Assembly: GCA_964586425.1 (NCBI GenBank)
Contig: CAZPHI010000062.1
Coordinates: 1 to 12,270, forward strand
Reading direction: 5' to 3'
Length of the DNA: 12,270 nucleotides
DNA from: CAZPHI01 sp964586425
Lineage (GTDB): Bacteria > Bacillota > Clostridia > Lachnospirales > Lachnospiraceae
In this document: piece by piece, positions 6,074-12,270 of the stretch
Layout of the letters: each line of letters opens with the position of its first letter
How positions within the stretch are numbered: position 1 is the first letter of the stretch
Position numbers and translations under genes: made by a program
The notes under the pieces: generated by a model
The model's database searches: none
The model's input: only the letters and a program-made list of their open reading frames with translations
What the model was told of the DNA's origin: nothing

Positions 6074-6811
6074 ATGGCTACTAAGATATTAATTGTTGAG
6101 GATGAACTTCAACTTGCAAGAATAGTTGAATTGGAGCTTATGCATGAGGGCTATGAGGTCGCAAAGGCAATTGATGGCAGAGAAGGACTTTCGATGGCTG
6201 AATCAGGAGAATACAGCCTTATTTTACTTGATCTGATGCTCCCTGAACTGAATGGTTTGGAAGTTCTTAGGCGCTTACGTAAGAATTCTAATATACCTGT
6301 TATATTGTTAACTGCGAGAGACTCGGTTATGGATAAAGTATCGGGACTGGATGCTGGTGCAGATGATTATATAACTAAACCTTTCGCAATTGAAGAATTA
6401 TTAGCTAGAATCAGAGTTGCACTTAAAAAATATGAGCAGATAATGAGCATAAGTAATACGACAGATGTTACACTTCAGAATAATGATGAGAAATCTAAAG
6501 ATATGCTGCAGTGTAATGGAATATATATTAACAAATTAAGCCATAGTGTGTGTTATAAAGATCATAGCGGCAGTAATGATATAGAACTTACTAACAGAGA
6601 GTATATGCTTCTCTGTGTATTGATAGAGAACAAGAATATTGTTTTATCGAGGGATACATTAATGGAGAAGGTATGTGGATACGATTATATGGGTGAAACC
6701 AATGTAATAGATGTATATGTGAGATATCTTCGTAATAAGATAGACGATAGATTTGGCATAAAACTAATCTCTACAGTTAGAGGCGCCGGATATATGATAA
6801 AAGAAGATTAG
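6074..6811 (+). CDS. OmpR/PhoB-family response regulator
   Basis: A 245-residue two-component regulator. The receiver domain (about 3-118) has the acidic pair E9-D10, phospho-acceptor D53 in LLDLMLPE, T80 in LLTARD and K102 in TKPF. After a longer than usual polar linker (about 121-150) comes a winged-helix DNA-binding domain with ELTNREYMLLCVLIENKN and the C-terminal VIDVYVRYLRNKID and TVRGAGYMIKED. These features place it in the OmpR/PhoB group, which usually binds direct repeats. ATG 6074 is chosen: GGAG at 6065-6068 is five bases upstream and the protein then starts right at the first receiver strand. A TTG at 5999 in frame would lie inside the terminator. The kinase gene follows after 17 bases. 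The signal and target genes are unknown; the TTTAAT repeats upstream are a candidate site. Confidence 0.95.
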   Translation: MATKILIVEDELQLARIVELELMHEGYEVAKAIDGREGLSMAESGEYSLILLDLMLPELNGLEVLRRLRKNSNIPVILLTARDSVMDKVSGLDAGADDYITKPFAIEELLARIRVALKKYEQIMSISNTTDVTLQNNDEKSKDMLQCNGIYINKLSHSVCYKDHSGSNDIELTNREYMLLCVLIENKNIVLSRDTLMEKVCGYDYMGETNVIDVYVRYLRNKIDDRFGIKLISTVRGAGYMIKED

Positions 6812-6828
6812 ATAAGAGAGGATTAAGC

Positions 6829-8175
6829 ATGAATGATGGAAAAAGAGTCACTTCGACAGCAAGAAGATTAAAATATATGTGGTTTTTCCAACTCATGGGA
6901 ATCTTTTTGAGTTTTGATATTATGATTTTGATGAGTGGAATCGTGATTCTGGATTACAATGTTCAGAAGAATGTATTTGGAGATTTTTCATTCAAGCATT
7001 ATGGAGACAGCTTTGACACAGAGAATGAAAAGCTGATATATATATACTCAAAGAAACAACCAGAAGTAATTAGCATAGAAGACACAGATAATATAGATGG
7101 CAATTATCTTCTGATTAGAATAGATACAACAAAGGAAACAATTGTAGTCGAAACTTGTAAGGATAGATTTAATGAAAAACAGGACATTACATTAGCAATT
7201 AAAATTATAGCTTATATATTCATTGCTATGTTAGTGATTGAAGCATGTATTCTTCTGGAACAGTTATTTAAAACAGTTACAAGAATAAGAAAACAGCTAA
7301 AACCTCTTGATGACATGATTCAGACAGCTAATTATATAAGTCAGATGGCTTTAGATGAGAAGCAGATACATGAATTCGAGAATGCAATTGCAAGGGTATC
7401 ACCAACTAATAGCGGTTTTGATGGACGCATACATACTACGGATGAAGAATTAAAGCCATTGGAAAATGCTGTTAACAATTTGATCGAAAGAATGAGAGAG
7501 TCGTACAGAATGCAGTCAAGATTTGTTTCTGACGCATCACATGAACTGAGGACACCTATTGCTGTTATACAAGGATATGCTAATATGCTTGATAGATGGG
7601 GAAAGTCAGATGAACAGATACTTGATGAGTCTATTCAGGCAATTAAGAATGAGTCTGACCAGATGAAAAAACTTGTAGAACAGCTATTATTCCTTGCCAG
7701 AGGTGATAGTGGAAGACAACAGATGAATATGGAGACTATCAATCTATATGATTTGTTAAAAGAGGTATATGATGAATCGGTAATGATAGATGAACAACAT
7801 AATTATATCCTTTCAGGTGAGAAGGATGTGACAATAACAGGAGATGTATCGATGATCAAGCAAACAGCAAGAATATTAGTTGATAATGCAGCAAAGTATA
7901 CATTAACAAAGGATGATATTAAGCTATCATGTGGAAGGGATGAACATGGCAAAGCGTATTTCTATATATCCGATAGTGGTATTGGAATGAGTGAAAGCGA
8001 TGTTTGTCATGTATTCGAAAGATTTTACCGTGCTGATTCAGCAAGGGATAAAAAGACTGGAGGAACAGGCCTTGGCTTATCAATTGCCAAGTGGATAGTA
8101 GATAGACACAATGGACATTTTGAGGTAGTCAGTCGTGAAGAGATAGGAACTAGAATTAAAGTGGTGTTTGATTAA
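6829..8175 (+). CDS. Membrane sensor histidine kinase
   Basis: The 448-residue kinase partner of the preceding regulator. Two membrane helices (about 17-42 and 121-146) flank an outside sensor region of about 75 residues with no recognised fold. A HAMP-like linker follows (from about 147), then the dimerisation/phospho-acceptor motif SDASHELRTP with His238, and the ATPase domain: N box LVDNAAKYT (350-358), G1 DSGIG (382-386), F box FERFYRADSARD (396-407) and G2 GTGLGLS (412-418). All catalytic boxes are intact. The kinase should phosphorylate D53 of the regulator. GAGAGGA at about 6817-6823 is a suitable ribosome binding site. The region between the linker and the His box (about 172-205) is longer and more polar than in minimal kinases. 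The signal cannot be told from the sequence. Confidence 0.95.
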   Translation: MNDGKRVTSTARRLKYMWFFQLMGIFLSFDIMILMSGIVILDYNVQKNVFGDFSFKHYGDSFDTENEKLIYIYSKKQPEVISIEDTDNIDGNYLLIRIDTTKETIVVETCKDRFNEKQDITLAIKIIAYIFIAMLVIEACILLEQLFKTVTRIRKQLKPLDDMIQTANYISQMALDEKQIHEFENAIARVSPTNSGFDGRIHTTDEELKPLENAVNNLIERMRESYRMQSRFVSDASHELRTPIAVIQGYANMLDRWGKSDEQILDESIQAIKNESDQMKKLVEQLLFLARGDSGRQQMNMETINLYDLLKEVYDESVMIDEQHNYILSGEKDVTITGDVSMIKQTARILVDNAAKYTLTKDDIKLSCGRDEHGKAYFYISDSGIGMSESDVCHVFERFYRADSARDKKTGGTGLGLSIAKWIVDRHNGHFEVVSREEIGTRIKVVFD

Positions 8176-8176
8176 G

Positions 8177-8205
8177 TTGACTATAACGGATTAAAGAAGT
8201 ATAAT
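8177..8205 (+). promoter_or_regulatory. Near-consensus sigma-A promoter for CPBP-glf-glycosyltransferase
   Basis: TTGACT (8177-8182), a 17-base spacer and a perfect TATAAT (8200-8205). It begins two bases after the kinase stop codon, so the CPBP gene can be transcribed separately from the two-component system. A second TTGACA (8205-8210) overlaps the -10 and is followed after 16 bases by TAAATT (8227-8232), a possible weaker second promoter. No terminator is seen in between. Confidence 0.75.
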
Positions 8206-8261
8206 TGACATAATATTATTCTTTTATAAATTAGAGTTTTATGATGGAATGGAGGTTTCTT

Positions 8262-9146
8262 ATGGACAATGATTATGAACAGTATAATGAAAGCTGGGGA
8301 CGATTGATATGGCGTTTGATATATCCTTGTCTATTATTCTTTGGCGTTACTATTGTAGTTGAATTAATCATTATGGTACCTCAGATGATTTCCTTTATCA
8401 ATGAGAATAATGTATTATCGAATGATGAGATGCTTAGTGAGTTAATGAATCTTGCGTATAGCGAAGCACTTGACATAACTGCCAAGGCGAATATGATATT
8501 AGTTCCAATTCTGTATTTCTTTTTTTGGAACGATAAGAGAAACATACGTAAGAAGAATTTGATTATTAGCTATGAACGACTCAATATAGTAAAATATGTA
8601 TTCGTTATTTTGGCTGCATTAACTGCATGTCTGTTCTTTAATAATGTAGTTGCATCTTTGCATCTTGAAGAGTCATCAGCAGCTTATCAGCAGTTTGAAT
8701 TGGCTTATGAAGGAAGTAGCTTTTGGGTGAAAGCATTTGCTACAACAATTAGTGCACCGCTTGTTGAAGAACTTCTATACAGAGGTCTTATATATAAAAG
8801 ATTAAGATTTAAAGTTAATTTTATTAGTGCTGCAATAATATCAAGTGTGTTGTTTGGTGTGACTCATGGCAATATTGTTCAGGGAATATATGCATTTTGC
8901 GTAGGTATGATAATAGCATATGTCTACGAAAAATATAAGAATCTTTGGGCACCTATATTGTTCCATTTTATTGCAAATCTTACATCTGTACTGGTTGAAA
9001 CATATATTAATTATGAGATTTCACCTGCGGTATTTTTATTAATTACAATAGCAGAAGGCGTGGCATTAGCTGGGTCACTGTTACTTATAAAAAGATATGT
9101 CAACAGACAAATAAAACCTGTTGAGGAAATATCCAATATTGCTTAG
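8262..9146 (+). CDS. CPBP-family intramembrane metalloprotease homologue
   Basis: This 294-residue polytopic membrane protein belongs to the CPBP (CAAX protease and bacteriocin-processing, Abi/Rce1) family. The three family motifs are intact: EExxxR as PLVEELLYRG (E169, E170, R174), FxxxH as LFGVTH (F198, H202) and HxxxN as FHFIAN (H235, N239). Hydrophobic segments lie at about 19-40, 78-90, 110-130, 155-170 and through the motif region to the C-terminus. Family members are glutamate intramembrane proteases or bacteriocin self-immunity/processing proteins; the substrate here is unknown. ATG 8262 is chosen because GGAGG (8251-8255) is six bases upstream; ATGs at 8241 and 8244 precede that site. 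The gene has its own promoter and is followed after 28 bases by glf, so it is probably co-transcribed with glycan genes. Confidence 0.88.
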   Translation: MDNDYEQYNESWGRLIWRLIYPCLLFFGVTIVVELIIMVPQMISFINENNVLSNDEMLSELMNLAYSEALDITAKANMILVPILYFFFWNDKRNIRKKNLIISYERLNIVKYVFVILAALTACLFFNNVVASLHLEESSAAYQQFELAYEGSSFWVKAFATTISAPLVEELLYRGLIYKRLRFKVNFISAAIISSVLFGVTHGNIVQGIYAFCVGMIIAYVYEKYKNLWAPILFHFIANLTSVLVETYINYEISPAVFLLITIAEGVALAGSLLLIKRYVNRQIKPVEEISNIA

Positions 9147-9174
9147 ATAGTGATGTTGAACAATGGAGGAAAAG

Positions 9175-10323
9175 ATGTATAACAGTATAATTATCGGCGC
9201 AGGATGCGCTGGTGCTACAATGGCAAGACAGCTTGCTGATAATGGCCAGAAAGTTTTAGTAATCGACAAGAGACCACATATAGGTGGTAATTGCTATGAT
9301 GCCTATGATGAGCATGGAGTTCTGATTCATGTATATGGACCACATATATTCCATACTAATGAAAAAAAAGTATATGATTATCTGTCAAGATTCACAAAGT
9401 GGTATGATTACCAGCATGAAGTGGTTGCTAAAGTTGATGATATGCTGATACCTGTACCTTTCAACCTTAATACACTTAAGATGGTGTATGGCGAGAAAAA
9501 GGCAAAGGAATTGGAAGAAAAGCTTGTAGATATGTTTGGAATGGATACAAAGGTACCTATTCTTAAGCTGAGAGAGAGCACAGATGAAGAGATAAAGGCG
9601 ATTGCTGATTACGTATATAATAATATATTCCTCAAATATACAATGAAACAATGGGGAAAGAAACCAGAGGAAATCGATCCAGCTGTAACAGGCAGAGTAC
9701 CTGTATACATATCATATGATAATCGCTATTTTCAGGATAAGTATCAGGGTATGCCTCTTGATGGATATACTAAGATGTTTGAGAATATGCTTGCGCACGA
9801 GAATATAACTGTTAAGCTTAATACAGATGCGAAGGATTTGTTAACATTTACCGATGGAAAAGTATTCTTTGAAGATAAACAGTATGAAGGTAATGTAATC
9901 TATACAGGACAGGCAGATCAACTATTTGATAATGAATTTGGTATGCTTCCATATAGAACGCTTGATTTTGTATTTGAGAATTATCCGCAGGATAGCTATC
10001 AGGGAAGAGCATTGGTTAATTATACTGTAAGTGAAGATTACACTAGAATTACTGAGTTTAAGTATCTTACTAATCAGAAGATTTCCAGCACGACAACTAT
10101 TGTAAAAGAATATTCGAAAGCCTATACTGGAAGCGATGACGAAACACCATATTATGCAATAATTAATGAAGAGAATCTTGCTAAGTATGACTTGTATAAG
10201 GAAAAAGCGGCTTCATATGGCAATGTTAAATTACTTGGAAGACTGGCAGAATACAAATACTACAATATTGATGCCATTGTTTTGAAAGCACTTGAAGAAG
10301 CAGAACTTATTCTAAATAAATAA
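9175..10323 (+). CDS. glf: UDP-galactopyranose mutase
   Basis: Glf interconverts UDP-galactopyranose and UDP-galactofuranose with reduced FAD as a covalent catalyst in the cytosol. It supplies galactofuranose for surface glycans. The 382-residue protein has normal length. It shows the FAD-binding GAGCAG (8-13), acidic VIDKR (29-33), GGNCYD (37-42), the conserved YGPHIFHTNEKKVYDYL (54-70), PVPFNLNTL, KQWGKKPEEI, then NRYFQDKYQGMP and the Arg-containing YTRITEFKYLT near the C-terminus. These are diagnostic for the family. The ATG at 9175 is chosen because GGAGG at 9165-9169 is five bases upstream. An in-frame ATG at 9163 overlaps this site. It sits 28 bases after the CPBP gene and 58 bases before the most likely start of a glycosyltransferase, its probable functional partner. 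Confidence 0.96.
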   Translation: MYNSIIIGAGCAGATMARQLADNGQKVLVIDKRPHIGGNCYDAYDEHGVLIHVYGPHIFHTNEKKVYDYLSRFTKWYDYQHEVVAKVDDMLIPVPFNLNTLKMVYGEKKAKELEEKLVDMFGMDTKVPILKLRESTDEEIKAIADYVYNNIFLKYTMKQWGKKPEEIDPAVTGRVPVYISYDNRYFQDKYQGMPLDGYTKMFENMLAHENITVKLNTDAKDLLTFTDGKVFFEDKQYEGNVIYTGQADQLFDNEFGMLPYRTLDFVFENYPQDSYQGRALVNYTVSEDYTRITEFKYLTNQKISSTTTIVKEYSKAYTGSDDETPYYAIINEENLAKYDLYKEKAASYGNVKLLGRLAEYKYYNIDAIVLKALEEAELILNK

Positions 10324-10332
10324 TAAAGGAGA

Positions 10333-10371
10333 GTATGGACATGTGCTATACATTATGCATTTTGTCCATGC
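10333..10371 (+). promoter_or_regulatory. Hairpin in the glycosyltransferase leader, possible translation control
   Basis: ATGGACA (10335-10341) is fully complementary to TGTCCAT (10363-10369), extended by a T-G and a G-C pair on the outside (10333/10334 with 10371/10370). The loop is 21 bases. A good ribosome binding site, AAGGAGAG (10326-10333), directly touches the stem, while the conserved protein start (ATG 10382) lies ten bases after the stem. Folding would bring the two close together. The pairing is seen; the role is inferred. Confidence 0.45.
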
Positions 10372-10385
10372 ACAAACGAAAATGA
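10341..10385 (+). other. Possible 14-codon leader ORF overlapping the glycosyltransferase start (ATGA)
   Basis: ATG at 10341 has AAGGAGAG about nine bases upstream of it and opens a frame coding MCYTLCILSMHKRK. Its TGA stop (10383-10385) overlaps ATG 10382 of the glycosyltransferase. This could give coupled translation. It may also be chance, since the glycosyltransferase could start in its own frame at GTG 10343 or ATG 10355. Confidence 0.3.
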
Positions 10386-11395
10386 AGATTTTATCAGTAG
10401 CAATACCTTGTTATAATTCAGCTGACTATATGGATAAATGTATTCAGTCACTGTTACCAGGTGGAGATGATGTAGAAATTATAATTGTTGATGATGGTTC
10501 AACAAAGGATAATACAGCTCAAATAGCTGATGAGTATGCAGCAAAATATCCAACAATGATTAAGGCAGTACATCAGGAGAATGGTGGACATGGACAGGCT
10601 GTTAATACTGGACTTAAGAATGCTACAGGAAAGTATTTTAAAGTAGTTGACAGTGATGACTGGGTAGATAAGAATAGCTACAAGAAAATTATTTCAGTAT
10701 TAAAAGAGAATGAATCTAAAGAGATAGATATGTTTATAGCAAACTACGTATATGAGAAGCAGGGAGCTAAGAAAAAAAGAGTTATTCATTACCGTAATGT
10801 AATGCCTGTTGAACAGGAGTTCTCATGGGATGATATGGGTAAATTCAAGATAGATCAGTACATTCTTATGCATTCTGTTGTATATAGAACACAGTTGCTA
10901 AAGGATTGTAATTTGCAGTTGCCACAGCATACATTCTATGTTGATAATGTATTTGTATTTGAACCACTTCCATATGTTAAGAAGATGTTCTATGTTGATA
11001 CTAATTTCTATAGATATTTTATAGGAAGAGATGACCAATCGGTTAATGAATCTGTAATGATTAGTAGGATTGATCAGCAGTTAAGAGTTACAAAGATAAT
11101 GATTAATGCATTCTTAAATGATAAGGTAGAGAATAAGAAATGCAGAAATTATATGAGAAACTATTTGAGAATAATGATGGAAATCTCTAGTATATTCCTT
11201 ATTATAGCAGGTGACAAAGAGAGCCTTGCTAAGAAAAAAGAACTGTGGAGTTATGTAAAAGATAAGGATAAATCTTTGTTTAAAGAATTAAGATACAGTA
11301 TTCTTGGTGGTACAGTGAATATCCCAGGCAAATTAGGCAGACAGATTTCAAAAACAGGATATAAGGTTATGAATAAATTCATAGGTTTTAACTAA
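10382..11395 (+). CDS. Family-2 (GT-A) glycosyltransferase
   Basis: A 337-residue GT2 enzyme, expected to move a sugar from a nucleotide-sugar to a cell-surface glycan precursor on the inner membrane face. Seen: LSVAIPCYNSADYM at the N-terminus, IIIVDDGSTKDNT (33-45), NGGHGQAVNTGLKNATGKYF (68-87 approx.), the metal-binding VVDSDDWVD (88-96) and a later Asp/aromatic region. The last 100 residues are Lys/Arg-rich without a clear membrane helix. Proximity to glf suggests that it uses UDP-galactofuranose or helps to build a galactofuranose glycan; this is inference. The start is uncertain: ATG 10382 matches where relatives begin (MKILSVAIP) but has no adjacent binding site; GTG 10343 or ATG 10355 would add 13 or 9 residues. 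Confidence 0.88.
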   Translation: MKILSVAIPCYNSADYMDKCIQSLLPGGDDVEIIIVDDGSTKDNTAQIADEYAAKYPTMIKAVHQENGGHGQAVNTGLKNATGKYFKVVDSDDWVDKNSYKKIISVLKENESKEIDMFIANYVYEKQGAKKKRVIHYRNVMPVEQEFSWDDMGKFKIDQYILMHSVVYRTQLLKDCNLQLPQHTFYVDNVFVFEPLPYVKKMFYVDTNFYRYFIGRDDQSVNESVMISRIDQQLRVTKIMINAFLNDKVENKKCRNYMRNYLRIMMEISSIFLIIAGDKESLAKKKELWSYVKDKDKSLFKELRYSILGGTVNIPGKLGRQISKTGYKVMNKFIGFN

Positions 11396-11428
11396 GAATA
11401 ACGAGAAAGATTTTGAAAGGAATAGTAT

Positions 11429-12190
11429 ATGGTTTTAGATAAATTCAAATTAGATGGAAAAGTAGCAGTAGTAACAGGTGCTAATACAGGCCTTGGACAG
11501 GGCATGGCAATAGCGTTAGCGCAAGCTGGTGCAAAGGTTGTAGGCATTGCTAGACGCTCATGTCAGGAAACAAAAGAAAAAATCAATGCTTTCGGTGGAG
11601 AATTTGCAGAGGTAATAGCAGACCTTTCGACAACGGAAGTGGTTAATGGTGTATTAGAACAGTCTGTAGCAGCATTTGGCAGAGTTGATATCCTTGTTAA
11701 TAATGCAGGATTAATAAAAAGATGTGACGCATTAGAGTACTCTGAGGCAGATTGGGATGCTGTTATCAATGTTAATGAAAAGGTTGTATTCTTTTTGTGT
11801 CAGGCTTTTGCCAAACAGTACATTGCACAAAAGAGTGGTGGAAAGATAATTAATGTTGCTTCTATGCTTTCTTTCCAGGGAGGAATTCGTGTTCCTGCAT
11901 ATACAGCAAGTAAAAGTGCAATTATGGGGCTCACAAGAGCTATGGCTAATGAATGGGCTTCAATGAATATTAATGTTAATGCAATTGCACCAGGATATAT
12001 GGCTACTAATAATACAACACAGTTGAGAAATGATGGAGACAGAAGCCAGGAGATAATTGAGAGGATTCCTGCAGGCAGATGGGGAACACCGGAAGATATG
12101 CAAGGAACGGTAGTTTGGCTTGCATCATCGGCTTCAGATTATGTTAATGGCTATACAGTAGCAGTTGATGGCGGATGGCTCTCAAGATAA
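11429..12190 (+). CDS. kduD: 2-dehydro-3-deoxy-D-gluconate 5-dehydrogenase (KduD-type SDR)
   Basis: KduD reduces 2,5-diketo-3-deoxygluconate to 2-keto-3-deoxygluconate with NAD(P)H in pectin and other uronide catabolism. The 253-residue short-chain dehydrogenase has the cofactor motif TGANTGLGQG (16-25), NNAG (91-94) and the catalytic Ser145, Tyr158 and Lys162. Stretches typical of KduD rather than other SDRs are INVASMLSFQGGIRVPAYTA (141-160), NINVNAIAPGYMATNNT (180-196), RIPAGRWG and SASDYVNGYTVAVDGGWL. The match is close over the whole length. GAAAGGA (11415-11421) lies seven bases before the ATG, and the gap after the glycosyltransferase is 33 bases with no clear promoter or terminator. 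kduI and uronate transporters are not in the window, so it may lead a downstream set. Gluconate 5-dehydrogenase is a less likely label. Confidence 0.92.
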   Translation: MVLDKFKLDGKVAVVTGANTGLGQGMAIALAQAGAKVVGIARRSCQETKEKINAFGGEFAEVIADLSTTEVVNGVLEQSVAAFGRVDILVNNAGLIKRCDALEYSEADWDAVINVNEKVVFFLCQAFAKQYIAQKSGGKIINVASMLSFQGGIRVPAYTASKSAIMGLTRAMANEWASMNINVNAIAPGYMATNNTTQLRNDGDRSQEIIERIPAGRWGTPEDMQGTVVWLASSASDYVNGYTVAVDGGWLSR

Positions 12191-12202
12191 AGATAAAGAT
12201 AA
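12185..12202 (+). repeat. AGATAA x3 giving three in-frame stop codons of kduD
   Basis: The hexamer AGATAA is present three times in perfect tandem. It places TAA codons in the kduD frame at 12188, 12194 and 12200. Confidence 0.8.
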
Positions 12203-12207
12203 ATAAA

Positions 12208-12256
12208 AGTGCGCTTTTTGGAGCGTTCACTTAGGGATTTACGAAAACAAGTAAAT
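12208..12256 (+). other. Two hairpins in the tail after kduD (possible terminator or leader)
   Basis: AGTG-CGCT (12208-12215) pairs with AGCG and CACT (12222-12225, 12228-12231), with a two-base TT bulge. A second stem, ATTTAC (12237-12242) with GTAAAT (12251-12256), follows. Neither ends in a good T-run, so this is not a standard terminator. It may be the 5' leader of the next gene, or an interspersed repeat. From 12191 to 12270 no coding region is visible. Confidence 0.35.
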
Positions 12257-12270
12257 TTGAGCGACACCTT

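Noticed and set aside
1..12270. CRISPR arrays, insertion sequences, toxin-antitoxin or phage-defence genes
   Set aside because: No regularly spaced repeats, transposase motifs, integrase or defence-type domains were found on either strand.

Overview
The window comes from a low-GC, gram-positive-type anaerobe, most likely a Lachnospiraceae member (order Eubacteriales). The A/T-rich codon use, strong GGAGG-type ribosome binding sites, protein sequences and gene mix all fit this. A pectin-using genus such as Lachnospira would suit the kduD gene, but the genus is a guess. All twelve genes lie on the + strand. No rRNA, tRNA, CRISPR array, insertion sequence or prophage gene is visible.

Layout. 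(1) 1-414: the 3' quarter of guaB (IMP dehydrogenase), closed by a clear intrinsic terminator. (2) 441-5208: an extended -10 promoter drives truA, a thiE-HAD fusion, thiD and argS, separated by 27, 28 and 1 bases. The thi genes make HMP-PP (ThiD) and couple it to the thiazole (ThiE). The fused HAD domain is a good candidate thiamin-monophosphate phosphatase. The TruA copy has Glu where the family has its catalytic Asp. (3) 5223-6012: a regulatory region with phased TTTAAT repeats, then a membrane protein with a UBA-like N-terminus (DUF4342-like), then a terminator. (4) 6014-8175: a TTGACA promoter with a tandem 10-bp repeat, an OmpR-family response regulator and its histidine kinase. (5) 8177-11395: a near-consensus promoter, a CPBP-family membrane protease homologue, UDP-galactopyranose mutase (glf) and a family-2 glycosyltransferase with an unusual leader. 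(6) 11429-12190: a KduD-type short-chain dehydrogenase of uronate (pectin) catabolism, then a structured non-coding tail to the window end.

How the parts fit. Regions 1 and 2 are housekeeping and cofactor metabolism. Regions 3 to 5 look like a cell-envelope block: a sensor pair, two membrane proteins of the kind often tied to envelope stress, and galactofuranose glycan synthesis. The links inside regions 3 to 5 are inferred from gene order and promoter sequence. Nothing here is clearly a wholly new system. The most unusual points are the TruA active-site change, the ThiE-HAD fusion, the phased repeats next to a two-component system, and the hairpin and mini-ORF before the glycosyltransferase.
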